From Nemania diffusa (lineage: Eukaryota; Ascomycota; Sordariomycetes; Xylariales; Xylariaceae), in NCBI GenBank assembly GCA_038501195.1, contig JBBPUQ010000001.1:1612001-1676000 (forward strand): 64,000 nucleotides of DNA, written 5' to 3'. The position numbers were made by a program, and so were the translations under genes. Of this stretch, positions 21,180 to 31,772 are shown piece by piece (within the stretch, counting starts at the first letter, position 1; each line of letters starts with the position of its first letter). Below the pieces are notes generated by a model. The model was given only the letters and a program-made list of their open reading frames with translations, had not been told where the DNA came from and ran no database searches.

Positions 21180-23487
21180 AGTCTCTGCTTGGCTCACCGG
21201 GCTAGTTCTCGAGATCTTCACAAGGCAAGACATTCCCAGTACGTCATATGTTTCTATCACCTGGGTTTACACAGAGCGAGGTAGCGGAGCAGGTGTCTCC
21301 GAAGACGCAAGGAAGAGGCAAGCACGAGAACGACGATCGAGAGAAGGGATCGTCATCAATCAATCCCTCCGAATCAACACCGAAGATAAGAAACCAAGCC
21401 CACGTTTGAGGGGGGAGGCGAGGGGAGCTCGACCTTGGCCAAATTGCTCGGGCCCTGCGTTGCACGGGAGAGCATAATCCTCATGTTCGTCATGATCAGC
21501 CTTCAAGCCATCAGCCTTTGAGCCGACGGCGTCACGGAGACGAAAGCCACCCTCAAAAAAGTCCTGAGAAGAGGTCAGTGCCATCACTTTTACCCCTGAT
21601 GCCGTTTTCATGTGACGTCTGCCACCTGCCTATATTATCGAATGGGTGGGTGTACGCGTAGGTATGGATGGATGGATGCATGTGTGCCTAATAAGGAGGC
21701 AATCAACAGATGGCGGAAATCAAACTTTGACCGAGAAAGTTCCCGCCCCAGTCGGTCAACGCAGACGAGAGAGGCGAAGCCATAAACAGTCCTGGTTTCC
21801 CGAGAAAAACCGGGCTCCTAAGCACATACATAGTACATACATAGACAGCGGAATCCCCCAGAAGCCAGGGGATGGCAGAAACAGGTAGCGAGCCAGGGAG
21901 CCCGAAGACCGGTGAACCGGTGAGCAGCGCTATGGTATGTTTCTGCATGCATCGTCGTAACGTCGCACCCGCACTAGAGTTACCGACGGGCCGGGAATAC
22001 GGGCGTGGTCGAACTGTCGTTGGTTCGCTTCGTGCATCCGAAGACAAGGGGGTGGCAAATCAGGCAGCAAACTAGTCTCAGCGAGGAAGTATTCTAGAAA
22101 TGGAAGGCTGATGTTGGACCGTTTGGAGGTTGCAGTGCGCTTGATCCTCCCGTGCCAAGACCAAATGCTGTCTCAGACACTCAGATGCAAAGTTTGGATG
22201 GAGGAGCGGAATCGTCAGTTGGGTTCGTTCGCGAGACTCCGAGTAATCCCGAATTAGTAAGATTACTACCGGGGGTGGACATGGCGATCAAAAGTCGGTT
22301 CTATAACGACAGTAGCTATGGTCATCCTCGAAATACTGAGCAAGCGAGGTCGTGATCTATTATTGCAGACCTATATTATATAGATAGTACATGGTGTAGT
22401 TAATTCTGTGTTAGTAATCTACCCCATGTACATCTATGCAATGACTTGCGTTCCCCATGCGCCTAGTTCATGAGGCGCGCGATACCTATTCAGCCGGCTG
22501 GGCGGACACACCTGACTCGCGAACTGCTGCGGCTGAAGCCTAAATATACCGTTTACAACTGCCGTTCAGGGTAGTAAGAACACTGTACTGAAATATACTG
22601 CAATATAAATAAAGACGAACTCCTCCTCAGATCGCGCGATCTACGCTGTATGTAGTGTAGACAGGACCCTGAACAGCGTTTACCCTTGTAGATGACTCTC
22701 GGCTAGGGTCGTTATGTACAGCTGACAGCGGAAATATCGTATGTTTAGCCGTTACTAGGCGACTATTTGTCAGGTTCTAGCGCTGTTGTTGTATGCAGTG
22801 TAGTGTATGGCATGTAAGTATGTAGTTGCCAGGAGTGTAGATACAAAATAGATATGTCTTTCGGAATAGGCAGCTTTGTTTGTCCTACGCTTTGACAGTC
22901 ACACATATCCGTGCGTATGTTTCGATCCTTTCGTCATGCGCCATTACCGCTACATACCGCTAAGGCCTTCATCCGCGTTAATCAATTTCCGGTGAAGGGC
23001 CGGTGAAGGGTGAAGCGTCAAGGGGGGGCGTTGATACCCGAATATCTCTAGTTAGCCCAAGCTACGCTTCTAGTCTAACATCATTTTGGCCTCCCAAATC
23101 GCTAACTCTTACACCACCCACACCTTTAGTTGAACCTCTACATACAGGGGTGCTAGTACACTCCTTTAATGACCACCGATCTATACCTATGTGGTCACTT
23201 TTGACATGAACTCCGATCAGCTTTAGAATCTGCCAGAAAGTGACGCGTCCACAACACCAGACCGATAGACCGATAGACCGATAGACCAATACCATATCAT
23301 ACCATAGTTAGTACAGAATACACGCTTGTTTTTTTACCTTCCCAAAAAAAGAAAAAGAAATCCATGAACACCCTCTCCACCCATCCATCCATAAGTTGCC
23401 TAGAGGAACGGCAGTCGTGCTCATGGATGCCCAGAAAAAGAAACTCCTAATGTAGACAAGTCTTCAGAGCAAGGGGGGGGGCCTGGC
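21180..23487. other. Intergenic region, no supported gene
   Basis: Several 60-115 residue frames exist on both strands (for example 21360-21611 and 21703-22047 on minus) without recognisable domains. A short GGAT repeat occurs at about 21663-21677 and an 8-bp tandem repeat at 23259-23290. A run of G (about 23471-23480) lies just beyond the hydrolase stop codon. Confidence 0.5.
23259..23290. repeat. Four tandem copies of an 8-bp unit (AGACCGAT)
   Basis: Three perfect copies and one copy with a single change. It is a minisatellite-like intergenic tract without spacers. Confidence 0.9.
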
Positions 23488-24474
23488 TTAAACTGTCCTT
23501 GTAAATACCCTCCGAAGCCAAGCGAGCCTAGCTTCCCGCGCTTGCTTTGACATGGGCGCATCCGGTGCTATTCGATCGTAGCCATGGGGCCCGCCAGGCC
23601 AGACGTGAAGCTCGGCGCAGACCCCGGCGGCCCACAGGCGCGAGGCGAATATCACAATCTCGTCGCGAAACGGCTCTGCAGAGGCGCAATCGATGAAGGT
23701 GGGCGGCAGCCCCCCCAGGTCGGCGGCCCTCGCGGGGGCCTCGTACTGCGAGACGTCGCTGGAGCCGACGCGGTCGCCCAGCAGGCAGCTCCAGGCGAAG
23801 CGGTTCATGGTCGAGTTGTAGAAGGGCCCGCTCGTGTACTGCTGGGCCGAGACCGTCTCGCTCCTGTCGTCGAGCATGGGGCACTCGAGGAACAGCCCGG
23901 CGAGCTCTGGGCCCCCTCGGTCCCGCACCATGAGCGCAGTGGCCGCCGCCAAGCCCCCCCCGGCTGAGGTTCCATATAAGATAAGGCGACTGGGGTCGAT
24001 GTCCAGCTGCGCCAGGCGCTGCTCGGCCCAAAGGAGGCCTGCGTAGCAGTCCTCCACCAGCTGCTCGCCCGTGTTCTCCGGCGCCAGCCCGTAGTCGACG
24101 CTGATGGTGATGGCGTCGAACTCCCTCGCCCACACCGCGCTGGTGTCGAGGCCCGCAAACCGGTTGCACGAGATCAGCGCGCCGCCGTGGATGTAGAAGA
24201 TGGCGGGGCGCAGCCTCTTGACGTGTGCCTCGGCGGTGGGTCTGACGATCGAGGCCGTCATGGTGCCCCCCCTTGGACTTGGTACGGAGACTTGCTCGAC
24301 GCGGACGCTCTTGTCTGCCAGCAGGGCATCTTCGAGCGGTCTCGTCCGACAGTCGGAGGTCTTCCTGACTCTGTCGACTTCGTAGCGGTCAGGACCATGG
24401 CCTAGTGCTACAAGCACCGACTCGATAGCCGGGTTGTAGGGCGGTCTCGGGTAGAGATCAGCTGAGCGTGTCAT
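23488..24474 (-). CDS. Alpha/beta-hydrolase (hormone-sensitive-lipase-like esterase)
   Basis: Single-exon gene of 328 residues from ATG 24474 (MTRSADLYPRPPYNPAIES), the start that best matches remembered homologues. Motifs of the HSL/family IV esterases: HGGA (96-99, oxyanion hole), YGLAPEN (128-134), GTSAGGG with nucleophile Ser170, and GGPHGYD with His297. The acid is expected in the segment AEPFRDE, where Glu267 stands at the usual Asp position. There is no signal peptide, so it is probably an intracellular carboxylesterase or lactonase-like enzyme; the substrate is unknown. An in-frame ATG at 24576 could add 34 residues, and a TATA-like box at 24648-24654 would place the transcript start upstream of it, so the longer form cannot be excluded. 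The centre of the gene is very GC-rich. Confidence 0.9.
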   Translation of the reverse strand: MTRSADLYPRPPYNPAIESVLVALGHGPDRYEVDRVRKTSDCRTRPLEDALLADKSVRVEQVSVPSPRGGTMTASIVRPTAEAHVKRLRPAIFYIHGGALISCNRFAGLDTSAVWAREFDAITISVDYGLAPENTGEQLVEDCYAGLLWAEQRLAQLDIDPSRLILYGTSAGGGLAAATALMVRDRGGPELAGLFLECPMLDDRSETVSAQQYTSGPFYNSTMNRFAWSCLLGDRVGSSDVSQYEAPARAADLGGLPPTFIDCASAEPFRDEIVIFASRLWAAGVCAELHVWPGGPHGYDRIAPDAPMSKQAREARLAWLRRVFTRTV

Positions 24475-24647
24475 GTTGTATGAAGATATCTTAGGCAGAA
24501 CACATGTGCTTGTGCCTGGGCTTGCCTTAGAGCACGGATATGAATAGGTAGAATGTAGAGGAGTAGACTGAATCATTGGTGATAGAGAGCTAGTTAGCAG
24601 CAAGACGTAGAGCACAGTTGATGTGATCGACGGGGAGCGGGCTTGTC

Positions 24648-24654
24648 ATTTATA
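24648..24654 (-). promoter_or_regulatory. TATA-like box of the alpha/beta-hydrolase gene
   Basis: TATAAAT on the minus strand, 174 bases upstream of the preferred start codon and 72 bases upstream of the alternative ATG at 24576. Confidence 0.4.
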
Positions 24655-25530
24655 TGCATGATTCACGGAGCCTGCCAGGACGGGATACCAGGTACCTGGT
24701 AAATGACTGAAGCGCGGCAGACGCTGCAGGTCTTACTGGTCGATCTCACCCGGCACTGCAGACTGCATACACTCGGTTCGGCTATTCTACCTAGAGTAGC
24801 CATTCTGGTAAAGCGTCAAGAGAGAGCGAGGAAAAAGGATAGGGTAGATAACTCGGGCAGCCAACCAGATCGGTCCTTTTGCCTGCCAAGGCGGACCGGT
24901 GGTTTGTGATTTATGACAGGTTATGTACATAGAGTAGATTCGAAGTACGCAATATCGCCCATCTATCTTAGCATTACAACCTCCCCTTATGGCGCGTCCC
25001 TATGATGTTAGCTTCCGCCACAGGTTACACAGCTATCTATATCGCCCGAGCTCAATGGACGGTCCGTCATCGCTCGGGTAAATGCCAAGAAGCCGTCGTC
25101 GACATTGCATTGGCGCGTGGTGTATGCGTAAGGTGTATGCGTACGAGTACGGGACTTAGATAGATGGCTCGGGTGAATTCCATCGAGCCAAAGCAACTAC
25201 ATACAATTCTATCCTGAAGACGATGTGACTCTAGATCTCAGCTGAATTCGACAATACCAACTTTTGCTTTTCCATATGCAACTGCACCTAGATTATACGC
25301 TAGATACTTACGTAGTACATGCCTCCACCCGGAGGGGATATTACATGTCAGAAGTGACGAATCGTTACACCAGATGAGTCTAAAGGGGGTCATGAGATAT
25401 TCTTAGCTATTCCATGTTATAGGCATGTAGCCATATTCTTGAACGCATACAGTATCTATCTCGCGATCTCCATCGATAGGCAGTTGACTGGTAAATGCTA
25501 CACTACAGCATACTATGTACGACAGAATAC

Positions 25531-25620
25531 ATACCATACCATACCCATACTCATACCCATATCCATACCCATATCCATACCCATACCCATACACACACCC
25601 ATACCACCCACACATACCAC
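25531..25620. repeat. Imperfect (CCATAC/CCATAT)n microsatellite
   Basis: About 90 bases of tandem six-base units (CCATAC, CCATAT, CTCATAC variants) grading into CA-rich sequence. It makes low-complexity frames (Tyr-Gly or Thr-His runs) on both strands that should not be called as genes. Confidence 0.9.
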
Positions 25621-26798
25621 CCCCCAACTACTCTGTACTGTATGTACATAGGCTTTGTAGGACTTTATCCTGGGGCAGGTTTAGCGTCGTCTAATATATC
25701 CCGACAGCGAAATCTCGCTTCCCAATATCCGGGGCGACTACGCCCGTGCCAAGTGTCCGGGCCTCGAATCCGCGCCGAAGCATGGGCGGTTTCATCATTT
25801 GCCTTTTCTGTGCATACCTATCTACTACATAAGTACATGCTTAGAATATCTACTTGTAGTTAGCTATGTAATATCTACCCATATTTACCGGTAGTGCAAG
25901 TCTTCAGAGAATTAAGCTTTGGTGTCCAACGAGTTAGCGTGGGCTGCGTGCTTAAGATGGCGTCTAGACTACCTACTATCGATTCGCTATTTATATGTAT
26001 GCGCACACTACTTATCTACGGTAGATAGGTACACCATAGAATACTTACACTTTAAGTATATAGACATATGGTTTTCTCCTTGGGGTGTATTAATTAACAA
26101 GACATGATGCTACCCGCATAACAATTCGATGGACACGATATCTCTACAAGTGAGGCGACCCGACTATCTGTGGGTGTCATAATGCTTGCATAGTACTGCA
26201 ATATCTGTAATATCTGTAATACGTGGTGGTAGTGTAGGATCTGGTTCGATCGACAAGCCACTACTGTAGGTATGGCATTAGGGAGGCGTGCAGGATGGGG
26301 ATTTATGATGAGTAAACCCGGGACAAGTTCTAGAAGCAGGCGATCCCCCGACTACAGAGTACATGTGACTGCTCATGCATGCATGCACGCACTCTGCACT
26401 CTGCATTGACAATCTGCATCGGGTATCGGGTTTTTACTTTTTTTGAGTGGGAACGGCATGTGGCCGCCATGTACAGTAGGTATTCTGTAGCGTGCGCAGC
26501 GTACCTACAGAACAGGTACCCGACCTCGGGTCCAATAAATACCTAATCATGGTTAGGTGCATATATATATGTAACGTTGCTTGGCAGAGGCGATATTCCC
26601 ATAACACTTACATGTTCCTATCGCGTTCTTTTCTTTTTTTTCTTTCTAAAAATACTTTGTCCCCATAACCTTGTCCCCGCGCGTGCTCTGTGCACCGGCT
26701 CTAATCTCCATAGAAAGTCATCGCTTGGTACGATGAGACAAACGACATTTAGGCAAGACAGGAGAATGTAGAATACGCCATACCATCTACGGTGTCTC

Positions 26799-26805
26799 TA
26801 TAAAT
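26799..26805 (+). promoter_or_regulatory. TATA-like box of the YwbE-like gene
   Basis: TATAAAT 92 bases upstream of the ATG at 26897, a spacing compatible with a short 5' leader. Confidence 0.4.
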
Positions 26806-26896
26806 CCTTTAGCTTGGCATTTGATGCTACAGTTGGTACGATACTACTGTGATAAACATATTATCCAAATAACAGCCCGAATCCGAATCCGACACC

Positions 26897-27520
26897 ATGG
26901 TATCGGATTCAATGCCGAGTGTACCGAGGACTCGTGAGGTCATTCCAGGTGCTCATGTCAATATTGTTCTGAAGCCCGATCAACGCACAGGTCGTCAGGT
27001 GCAGGGGACCGTACAGAATGTCCTCACTAGAGGCGACCATCACCGCGGCATCAAGGTGCGGCTTACAGATGGTCGCATCGGCCGCGTTCAGAGCCTGGCT
27101 TTAGGTCTCGAGAGTGGCTCATCGACGCAGTCATCCTCTGGCTCAATGTCAACGGAAAATCCGAATGCACCTGTTTCCATGACCTCAACCCTAGAAAACC
27201 ATAGAGGCCCAAGAGGTCAAGGGTATCAGCCACGGTACCGGGATGTGCGGCTCGATGAACCACTTGACGTTGCTCCTGAGCAGATAGATCTCGGCGCGTA
27301 TATTGTTCCTCCAAAGCGTAAGGGAAGGGGCAAAAAAAGAACCAACGCCAATGCCAACCAGGCACATGACGCGGACAGTCCTAAGGATGACTCGAACACC
27401 AACGAGTACCAATCAACAACAGACATCACTTCGGCTATTGCCAAATGTCCAGTATGTGGCACATTCGAAGGAGATGAGACCGCCGTTGCTCATCACGTCG
27501 CCGATCATTTCGGATCCTAG
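26897..27520 (+). CDS. YwbE-like (DUF2196) protein with C-terminal zinc finger
   Basis: Single-exon gene of 207 residues. Its ATG sits in a CACCATGG context. Residues about 13-68 (PGAHVNIVLKPDQRTGRQV, QGTVQNVLTRGDHHRGIKV, DGRIGRVQ) match the small YwbE/DUF2196 domain known from bacteria and fungi, a compact beta-rich fold of unknown biochemical role. The middle is disordered with a basic stretch PPKRKGRGKKR (138-148) that could act as a nuclear signal or bind nucleic acid. The C terminus carries CPVCGTFEGDETAVAHHVADHF, a Cys184-x2-Cys187 and His199/200-His204 arrangement like a small ubiquitin-binding (UBZ-type) or C2H2 finger. Function is unknown; a role on nucleic acid or ubiquitylated protein is only suggested by the parts. 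Confidence 0.85.
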   Translation: MVSDSMPSVPRTREVIPGAHVNIVLKPDQRTGRQVQGTVQNVLTRGDHHRGIKVRLTDGRIGRVQSLALGLESGSSTQSSSGSMSTENPNAPVSMTSTLENHRGPRGQGYQPRYRDVRLDEPLDVAPEQIDLGAYIVPPKRKGRGKKRTNANANQAHDADSPKDDSNTNEYQSTTDITSAIAKCPVCGTFEGDETAVAHHVADHFGS

Positions 27521-28136
27521 AATTTAATAAAAGACTGCATCGTATCACCAACACACCTATCTGCATCAATAGATAGGTTCGGTTCGACTCCTCGGAGGAT
27601 ATAATGTATAGCCGGCGAAGCTCAGCTTCCGCCACACTGTACTGTTGTGAAAACAGCACTGCCGGCGATGAAACTTATTGCCCAAACCAACATCTAGGAC
27701 GATGAGTAATGGCATATGCAATAGTTCATATCCTCCGGGGATAGAGTTTCCGGATCTAAAATACCCATACTTATGCTCATATTTATGCAGGAACCTTGGG
27801 AGCCGCCGATTCTTCCGGTTCAATAAAGTTATCATCAAGGTGGCTGTTCCAATTATTGGTGGTAGCATCAACGTTAAAGAGATGGACGAGTAGGAAACTG
27901 CGAGGGGCAACTTACGCTCACTATTTTCGCGTAGCCCCTCCTTAACGGCTAGTAAAATGGCCGGCCATCAAGGTTTCCGTCAATGTTTCCTCCCCAGCAT
28001 TCAACAACTGCCATCAGGGTTGCCATCAGGGTCCCCACCCCCCATTCCCAGACAAAGACTTGCAGGTATAAGAAGAATAGCAATAGAGGCATATACAAGT
28101 ATTCTATTCAAAAAGGAATATATCAAATGAACAAAG
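27521..28136. other. Intergenic region upstream of the monooxygenase-like gene
   Basis: No gene is supported. The minus-strand frame 27566-27910 (114 codons) has no recognisable domain. A GGTTCGACTCC word near 27580 resembles a tRNA B-box but is not framed by a T-stem. Confidence 0.5.
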
Positions 28137-29815
28137 ATGGAGGATAATACATCAAGCTTCATCCGGGTTCGTGACGTGATCATCGTTGGAGCTGGCCCTA
28201 GTGGTTTGGGGGTTGCAGCGCGACTCAATGAACGCATGCCAGCAGCCAACTTCACCGATGACGAGCATCAACGTTTTCATTGGATCAAGAAACATCGTGC
28301 CGCAAAAGCGAGTATCAAGCATGCCCGAACTGGCACGGAAACACGACGCGCTCCAGCTAATGCCACGACAACGCCTCCGGAATTAGATCTGCTCGCGCTT
28401 GACGCCTTCGGCACTAGTTGGATGCAACGATGGCAGGGTATGTTTAAGACCTTTGATATATCCCATCTACGCAGCCCCATGTTCTTCCACGTTGACCCCG
28501 CGGAGCGGGATGGTCTATTGTCATATGCATACGCCAAGGGCCGAGACGACGAATTAAGAGAGCTCCATGGTTGCGTCGGAAAGGAGCTAAGCAAATATCA
28601 GCGAAAGAAGAGGGAGAGAATGGGACGGCAGTAAGATCTGATGCACGTGCTAAATAAATGGCCTGATTGCTGAAACAATGAAGGCCAAAGAATATACCTA
28701 CCGTTGACGAGCGAGACCGGAAGGACTACTACGTGCCCTCCACACCCCTATTCTTCTCACACTGCGACTGCGTTGCGGATCGGTACCATCTCAGCGACGA
28801 TATCCTCTCACAGGAGCAGGTTGAAGATATTAGTTATGATTACGTCAGAGAGTTCTCGGACGAACAGAAAGTCTTCTGCGTCAAAACGAACAAGGGATGT
28901 CATTACGGGAAGATTGTGGTCCTAGCCATCGGGGGTAACCCGCCCCAGATACCCTGCCCGCTCACGACCGAGGAGATAGAGGGAGCCACCCATGCCATGC
29001 ATATCAAGGCCTTCCCACCCCTTTACGTACAAAAGAAAATCGCAACGAGAGGCCAAACCAACGTGTTGGTGGTGGGGGGCGGGCTCACGTCAGCCCAGAT
29101 TGCCGATCTTGCCGTACGTCGAGGGGTCACTAAGGTATGGTTGATCATGCGTGGTCCTCTCAAAGTCAAGTACTTCGACATCGGCCTCGAATGGGTGGGC
29201 AAATTCCGAAATATCGAGCATGCCCAGTTCTGGAATTCCGAGTCAGCTGAAGAACGACTAGACAAGATCACGAAGGCCCGGAACGGCGGTAGCATCACCC
29301 CATACTACAAGAAGGTCGTCGAAAAGCAAATATCAGCGGGGCGCTTGGAGATGTTGCAACACACCACTATCGACAGCAAGAAGTGGGATCCTGTATCAAA
29401 GACCTGGACCGTCACACTGAATGGGCAGCGGCAGGATCTCCCACCAATCGACCATATCTACTTCGCGACTGGCGTGGGAACAGACTTCGAGTGTCTGCCG
29501 TGCTTACACTCCATGTGCCGTGACTACCCGATCGAGAACTGCGGCGGGTTTCCTTGTATCACAGAAAACATGACCTGGAAGGATGATGTCCCTCTTTTCG
29601 TGGCTGGCCGCTTTGCAGCACTCCAACTCGGCCCCGGAGCCCATAATCTTATCGGTGCCAGGATAGGCGCTGACAGGATTGCATGGTCTATCCAGGAAAT
29701 GCTGGGGACGCAGGAAAGTCAAGTCCATGACAACTGGACGCAGGACAAGTTGAACTACCTAACTGGCCGAGGGAGTCGCTTCGATGCTCTAGCCAATATC
29801 CCTGTCAGCACGTGA
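28137..29815 (+). CDS. FAD/NAD(P)-binding monooxygenase-like flavoprotein
   Basis: Two exons, 28137-28630 and 28684-29815, give 541 residues. The 53-nt intron has a GTAAGA donor and splits a Gln codon as CA|G; it removes the in-frame TAA and joins KRERMGRQ to PKNIPTVDERDRKDYYVPS, matching the remembered family sequence. An FAD-binding Rossmann motif GAGPSGLG is at 18-25, a second dinucleotide motif VVGGGLTS at about 294-301, and an ATG-type motif FATGVG near the C-terminal part. This is the layout of class B flavin monooxygenases and L-ornithine N5-oxygenase-like proteins. No siderophore or other cluster genes are adjacent, so the substrate remains open. No signal peptide is seen. Confidence 0.88.
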
Positions 29816-30189
29816 ATGGAGTAATGCCCGGACGCCAATAAGGAGTAGATAGTTTAGCGATAAAACTATTTCCCGCGTAGCGTGGTTCCGAGGGCAAACC
29901 GCGAAATTAAGATTTTTATGATCTCTCGTTTAGGAATATCTATGCGTATAGTCGTCAGCTTTCTCTAATAAAAAGCCAATAACCCGGTAAAGCCGCCTTG
30001 TTCTGCTTTTCTCCGCAACACCAAGAACGCCTCACCCCACTAATCTCACCCTCCCCTGTCCATGACGCCGCATGTAAAAAAAAAAACGAATAGCACATGT
30101 CACTCACTCACTTCTCCTCCCACCTTCCTTTCCCTTTCCCCCGCGCCCGAAAGCTCCATCTTTCCTACATTACCCATCCTACCCTACCC
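29816..30189. other. Short intergenic region between convergent genes
   Basis: 3' flanks of the monooxygenase-like gene and the GNAT gene. C/T-rich around 30110-30200. Nothing else is seen. Confidence 0.5.
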
Positions 30190-30948
30190 TTACCCCCTCA
30201 CGCACGCCAAATCCTTCTCAAAGACGCGGTACTCGGTAGGGCCGGCGAGCAGGGCGTGCAGGCGGGGGTGGTCGCGGGCGAAATCCCCGAGGCCCGCGGG
30301 GCGGTAGCCGAGGCGCGCGTACCAGGCCTGCAAGCGGGCCTTACCGGCACGCTGCGCAACAACATCACACGTGGGGAAGAGTAAGTCGAGGCGCACGACG
30401 CGCAGGCCGAGGGCGTCCCGGCAGCGCGCCTCGGCGAAGCGCACCAGGGCGCCGCCCAGGCCGGCGGCGCGGCTGGAGGGGGAGACGGCGAGCATGCCGA
30501 AGGTGCCCGTCGTTGGGGAGAGCTGCTTTACGTGGACGCAGCCTATGGGACTTCCACGACTGGCAGGAATGGTAGTGCTAGTAAGAGGAGGAGGGGAGGG
30601 CGAGGTGCCGGGGCCACGAGTAGGCGGAGGAGGAGCTGGGAATGCGACGGCTAGCTCGCCGGCGTTTAGAAGGGCCTGGATCTCGGGCGCGCTGGTGCGC
30701 GAGAAGGCAGTCGTGTAGATGCTCGCCTCTGCCGAGGTGTACGCGTCGTTCACCAGGCGCGCTAGGGCCGTGACGAGCTGCGCGTCGCAGGCCGCAGGGG
30801 CTGGGATCTCGATTACCACGGTGTTGCTTTTGCTGGAGGCGGTGCTTGGCTCGGATGCTGGGTGGCCCGGCTCCTTGGCTGCGCCTGGGGCATTCAGCTC
30901 GGGCGGTGGCCCTGGGGTGCCGAGGGCGGGGGTGTGGTTGTCGTTCAT
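30190..30948 (-). CDS. GNAT-family N-acetyltransferase
   Basis: Single-exon gene of 252 residues. A Pro/Ala-rich N terminus of about 45 residues precedes a GNAT fold: IEIPAP.. and LVNDAYTSAEASIY (about 66-79), core strand GMLAVSPSSR (151-160) and the acetyl-CoA pyrophosphate loop R160-A-A-G-L-G-G-A, followed by a helix FAEARCRD, a further strand LRVVRLDLLF and the C-terminal WYARLGYRPAG (209-219) that is very common in GNATs. A Pro/Thr/Ser-rich insert (about 103-132) lies between core strands. It transfers acetyl from acetyl-CoA to an unknown small amine or protein N terminus. High GC content throughout. Confidence 0.9.
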   Translation of the reverse strand: MNDNHTPALGTPGPPPELNAPGAAKEPGHPASEPSTASSKSNTVVIEIPAPAACDAQLVTALARLVNDAYTSAEASIYTTAFSRTSAPEIQALLNAGELAVAFPAPPPPTRGPGTSPSPPPLTSTTIPASRGSPIGCVHVKQLSPTTGTFGMLAVSPSSRAAGLGGALVRFAEARCRDALGLRVVRLDLLFPTCDVVAQRAGKARLQAWYARLGYRPAGLGDFARDHPRLHALLAGPTEYRVFEKDLACVRG

Positions 30949-31772
30949 GGTTGTTGCTTGCTTGCTTGATTACTGATTATCAATGGAGATGGGGGCGTTT
31001 GGATGGGAATGTGGGGGAAAACGGGAGGACAGGGGGAGAAGAAGGAACCTAGATCGTCAAAGAAAGTTTAGTACGCATAGACGTTATTGCGATGATATGA
31101 TATATGATAGATGAGACTGTGCAGGCACGTGTATGAGTGAATAAGAAGCAATACATCCCTGTTTACGCGTAAACCCCATCCATGGTACCGGCAACGTCCC
31201 TGTCTCTTATGTCACTGCCAAGCCCCATAGCTCTGAGCGCCCCCATTTCTGCGTTGGAGTTGCAGAACTAGAGTATCTGTCATTAGTCGTGTTCCAGGGA
31301 TAACCTAGACAGACAGCCTCAGCTGGCATAGGTAAGTAGCGACAGATGCACAACGCAGCGTTGTTACTGGACCATCTGCTGCCTATCAGATATCTAGAAC
31401 AGGGATGGCTTAATTAGACACACTTGGCAGCCCTAACGAAGCCCGGCCCGAAGCCGTTCAGACCAAAATCTACGGCCTAAAGATTGGCGAGCCAATCGCA
31501 GCCACATCTCCTAGGTGTCAAGAAATCGCCTCGCTTCGGTACATAGCATGCTTTCACAGTGCACACGTTGATCATCTACTCGATTTGGCAATCGTAACAA
31601 AAGGCAGGGTGGGAAAGGTATGCTGGGTTCGTTTATGGTGAATCTTGACATGTTATACAACTGAGTATCTCAAAAATAACATTTCCTCTCCCCGCATGTG
31701 TAACTAAATGTTACATTCTTCCTGTGAAACTTAAAACCCCCCCAATTGGCCCAATTGGCATGACCTGCTCTC
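30949..31772. other. Intergenic region, no supported gene
   Basis: 5' flank of the GNAT gene and 3' flank of the GPI protein gene. No domain-bearing frame is seen. Confidence 0.5.

Larger units (their letters stand above)
24655..26896. other. Intergenic region, no supported gene
   Basis: AT-rich DNA with a (CCATAC/CCATAT)n tract at 25531-25620; the open frames at 25403-25863 are by-products of that tract. A TATA-like box at 26799-26805 belongs to the next gene. Nothing else is supported. Confidence 0.55.

Noticed and set aside
23259..23290. Regularly repeated 8-bp unit considered as a CRISPR-like array
   Set aside because: Copies are directly tandem with no spacers, and the genome is eukaryotic.
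24475..24615. Upstream extension of the alpha/beta-hydrolase frame to a GTG at 24615
   Set aside because: GTG is not a normal start in this lineage and the extension lacks family similarity; the ATG at 24576 is kept only as an alternative.
25403..25863. Overlapping open frames around a tandem repeat
   Set aside because: They exist only because the CCATAC/CCATAT microsatellite lacks stops; translations are low-complexity.
27570..27590. GGTTCGACTCC, a perfect RNA polymerase III B-box word
   Set aside because: Flanking bases do not form a T-stem and there is no A-box or cloverleaf upstream.
28137..30948. Monooxygenase-like gene next to an acetyltransferase and, further on, an MFS transporter, considered as a metabolite cluster
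   Set aside because: There is no synthase, synthetase, terpene cyclase or pathway regulator, and the spacing is wide with unrelated genes between.
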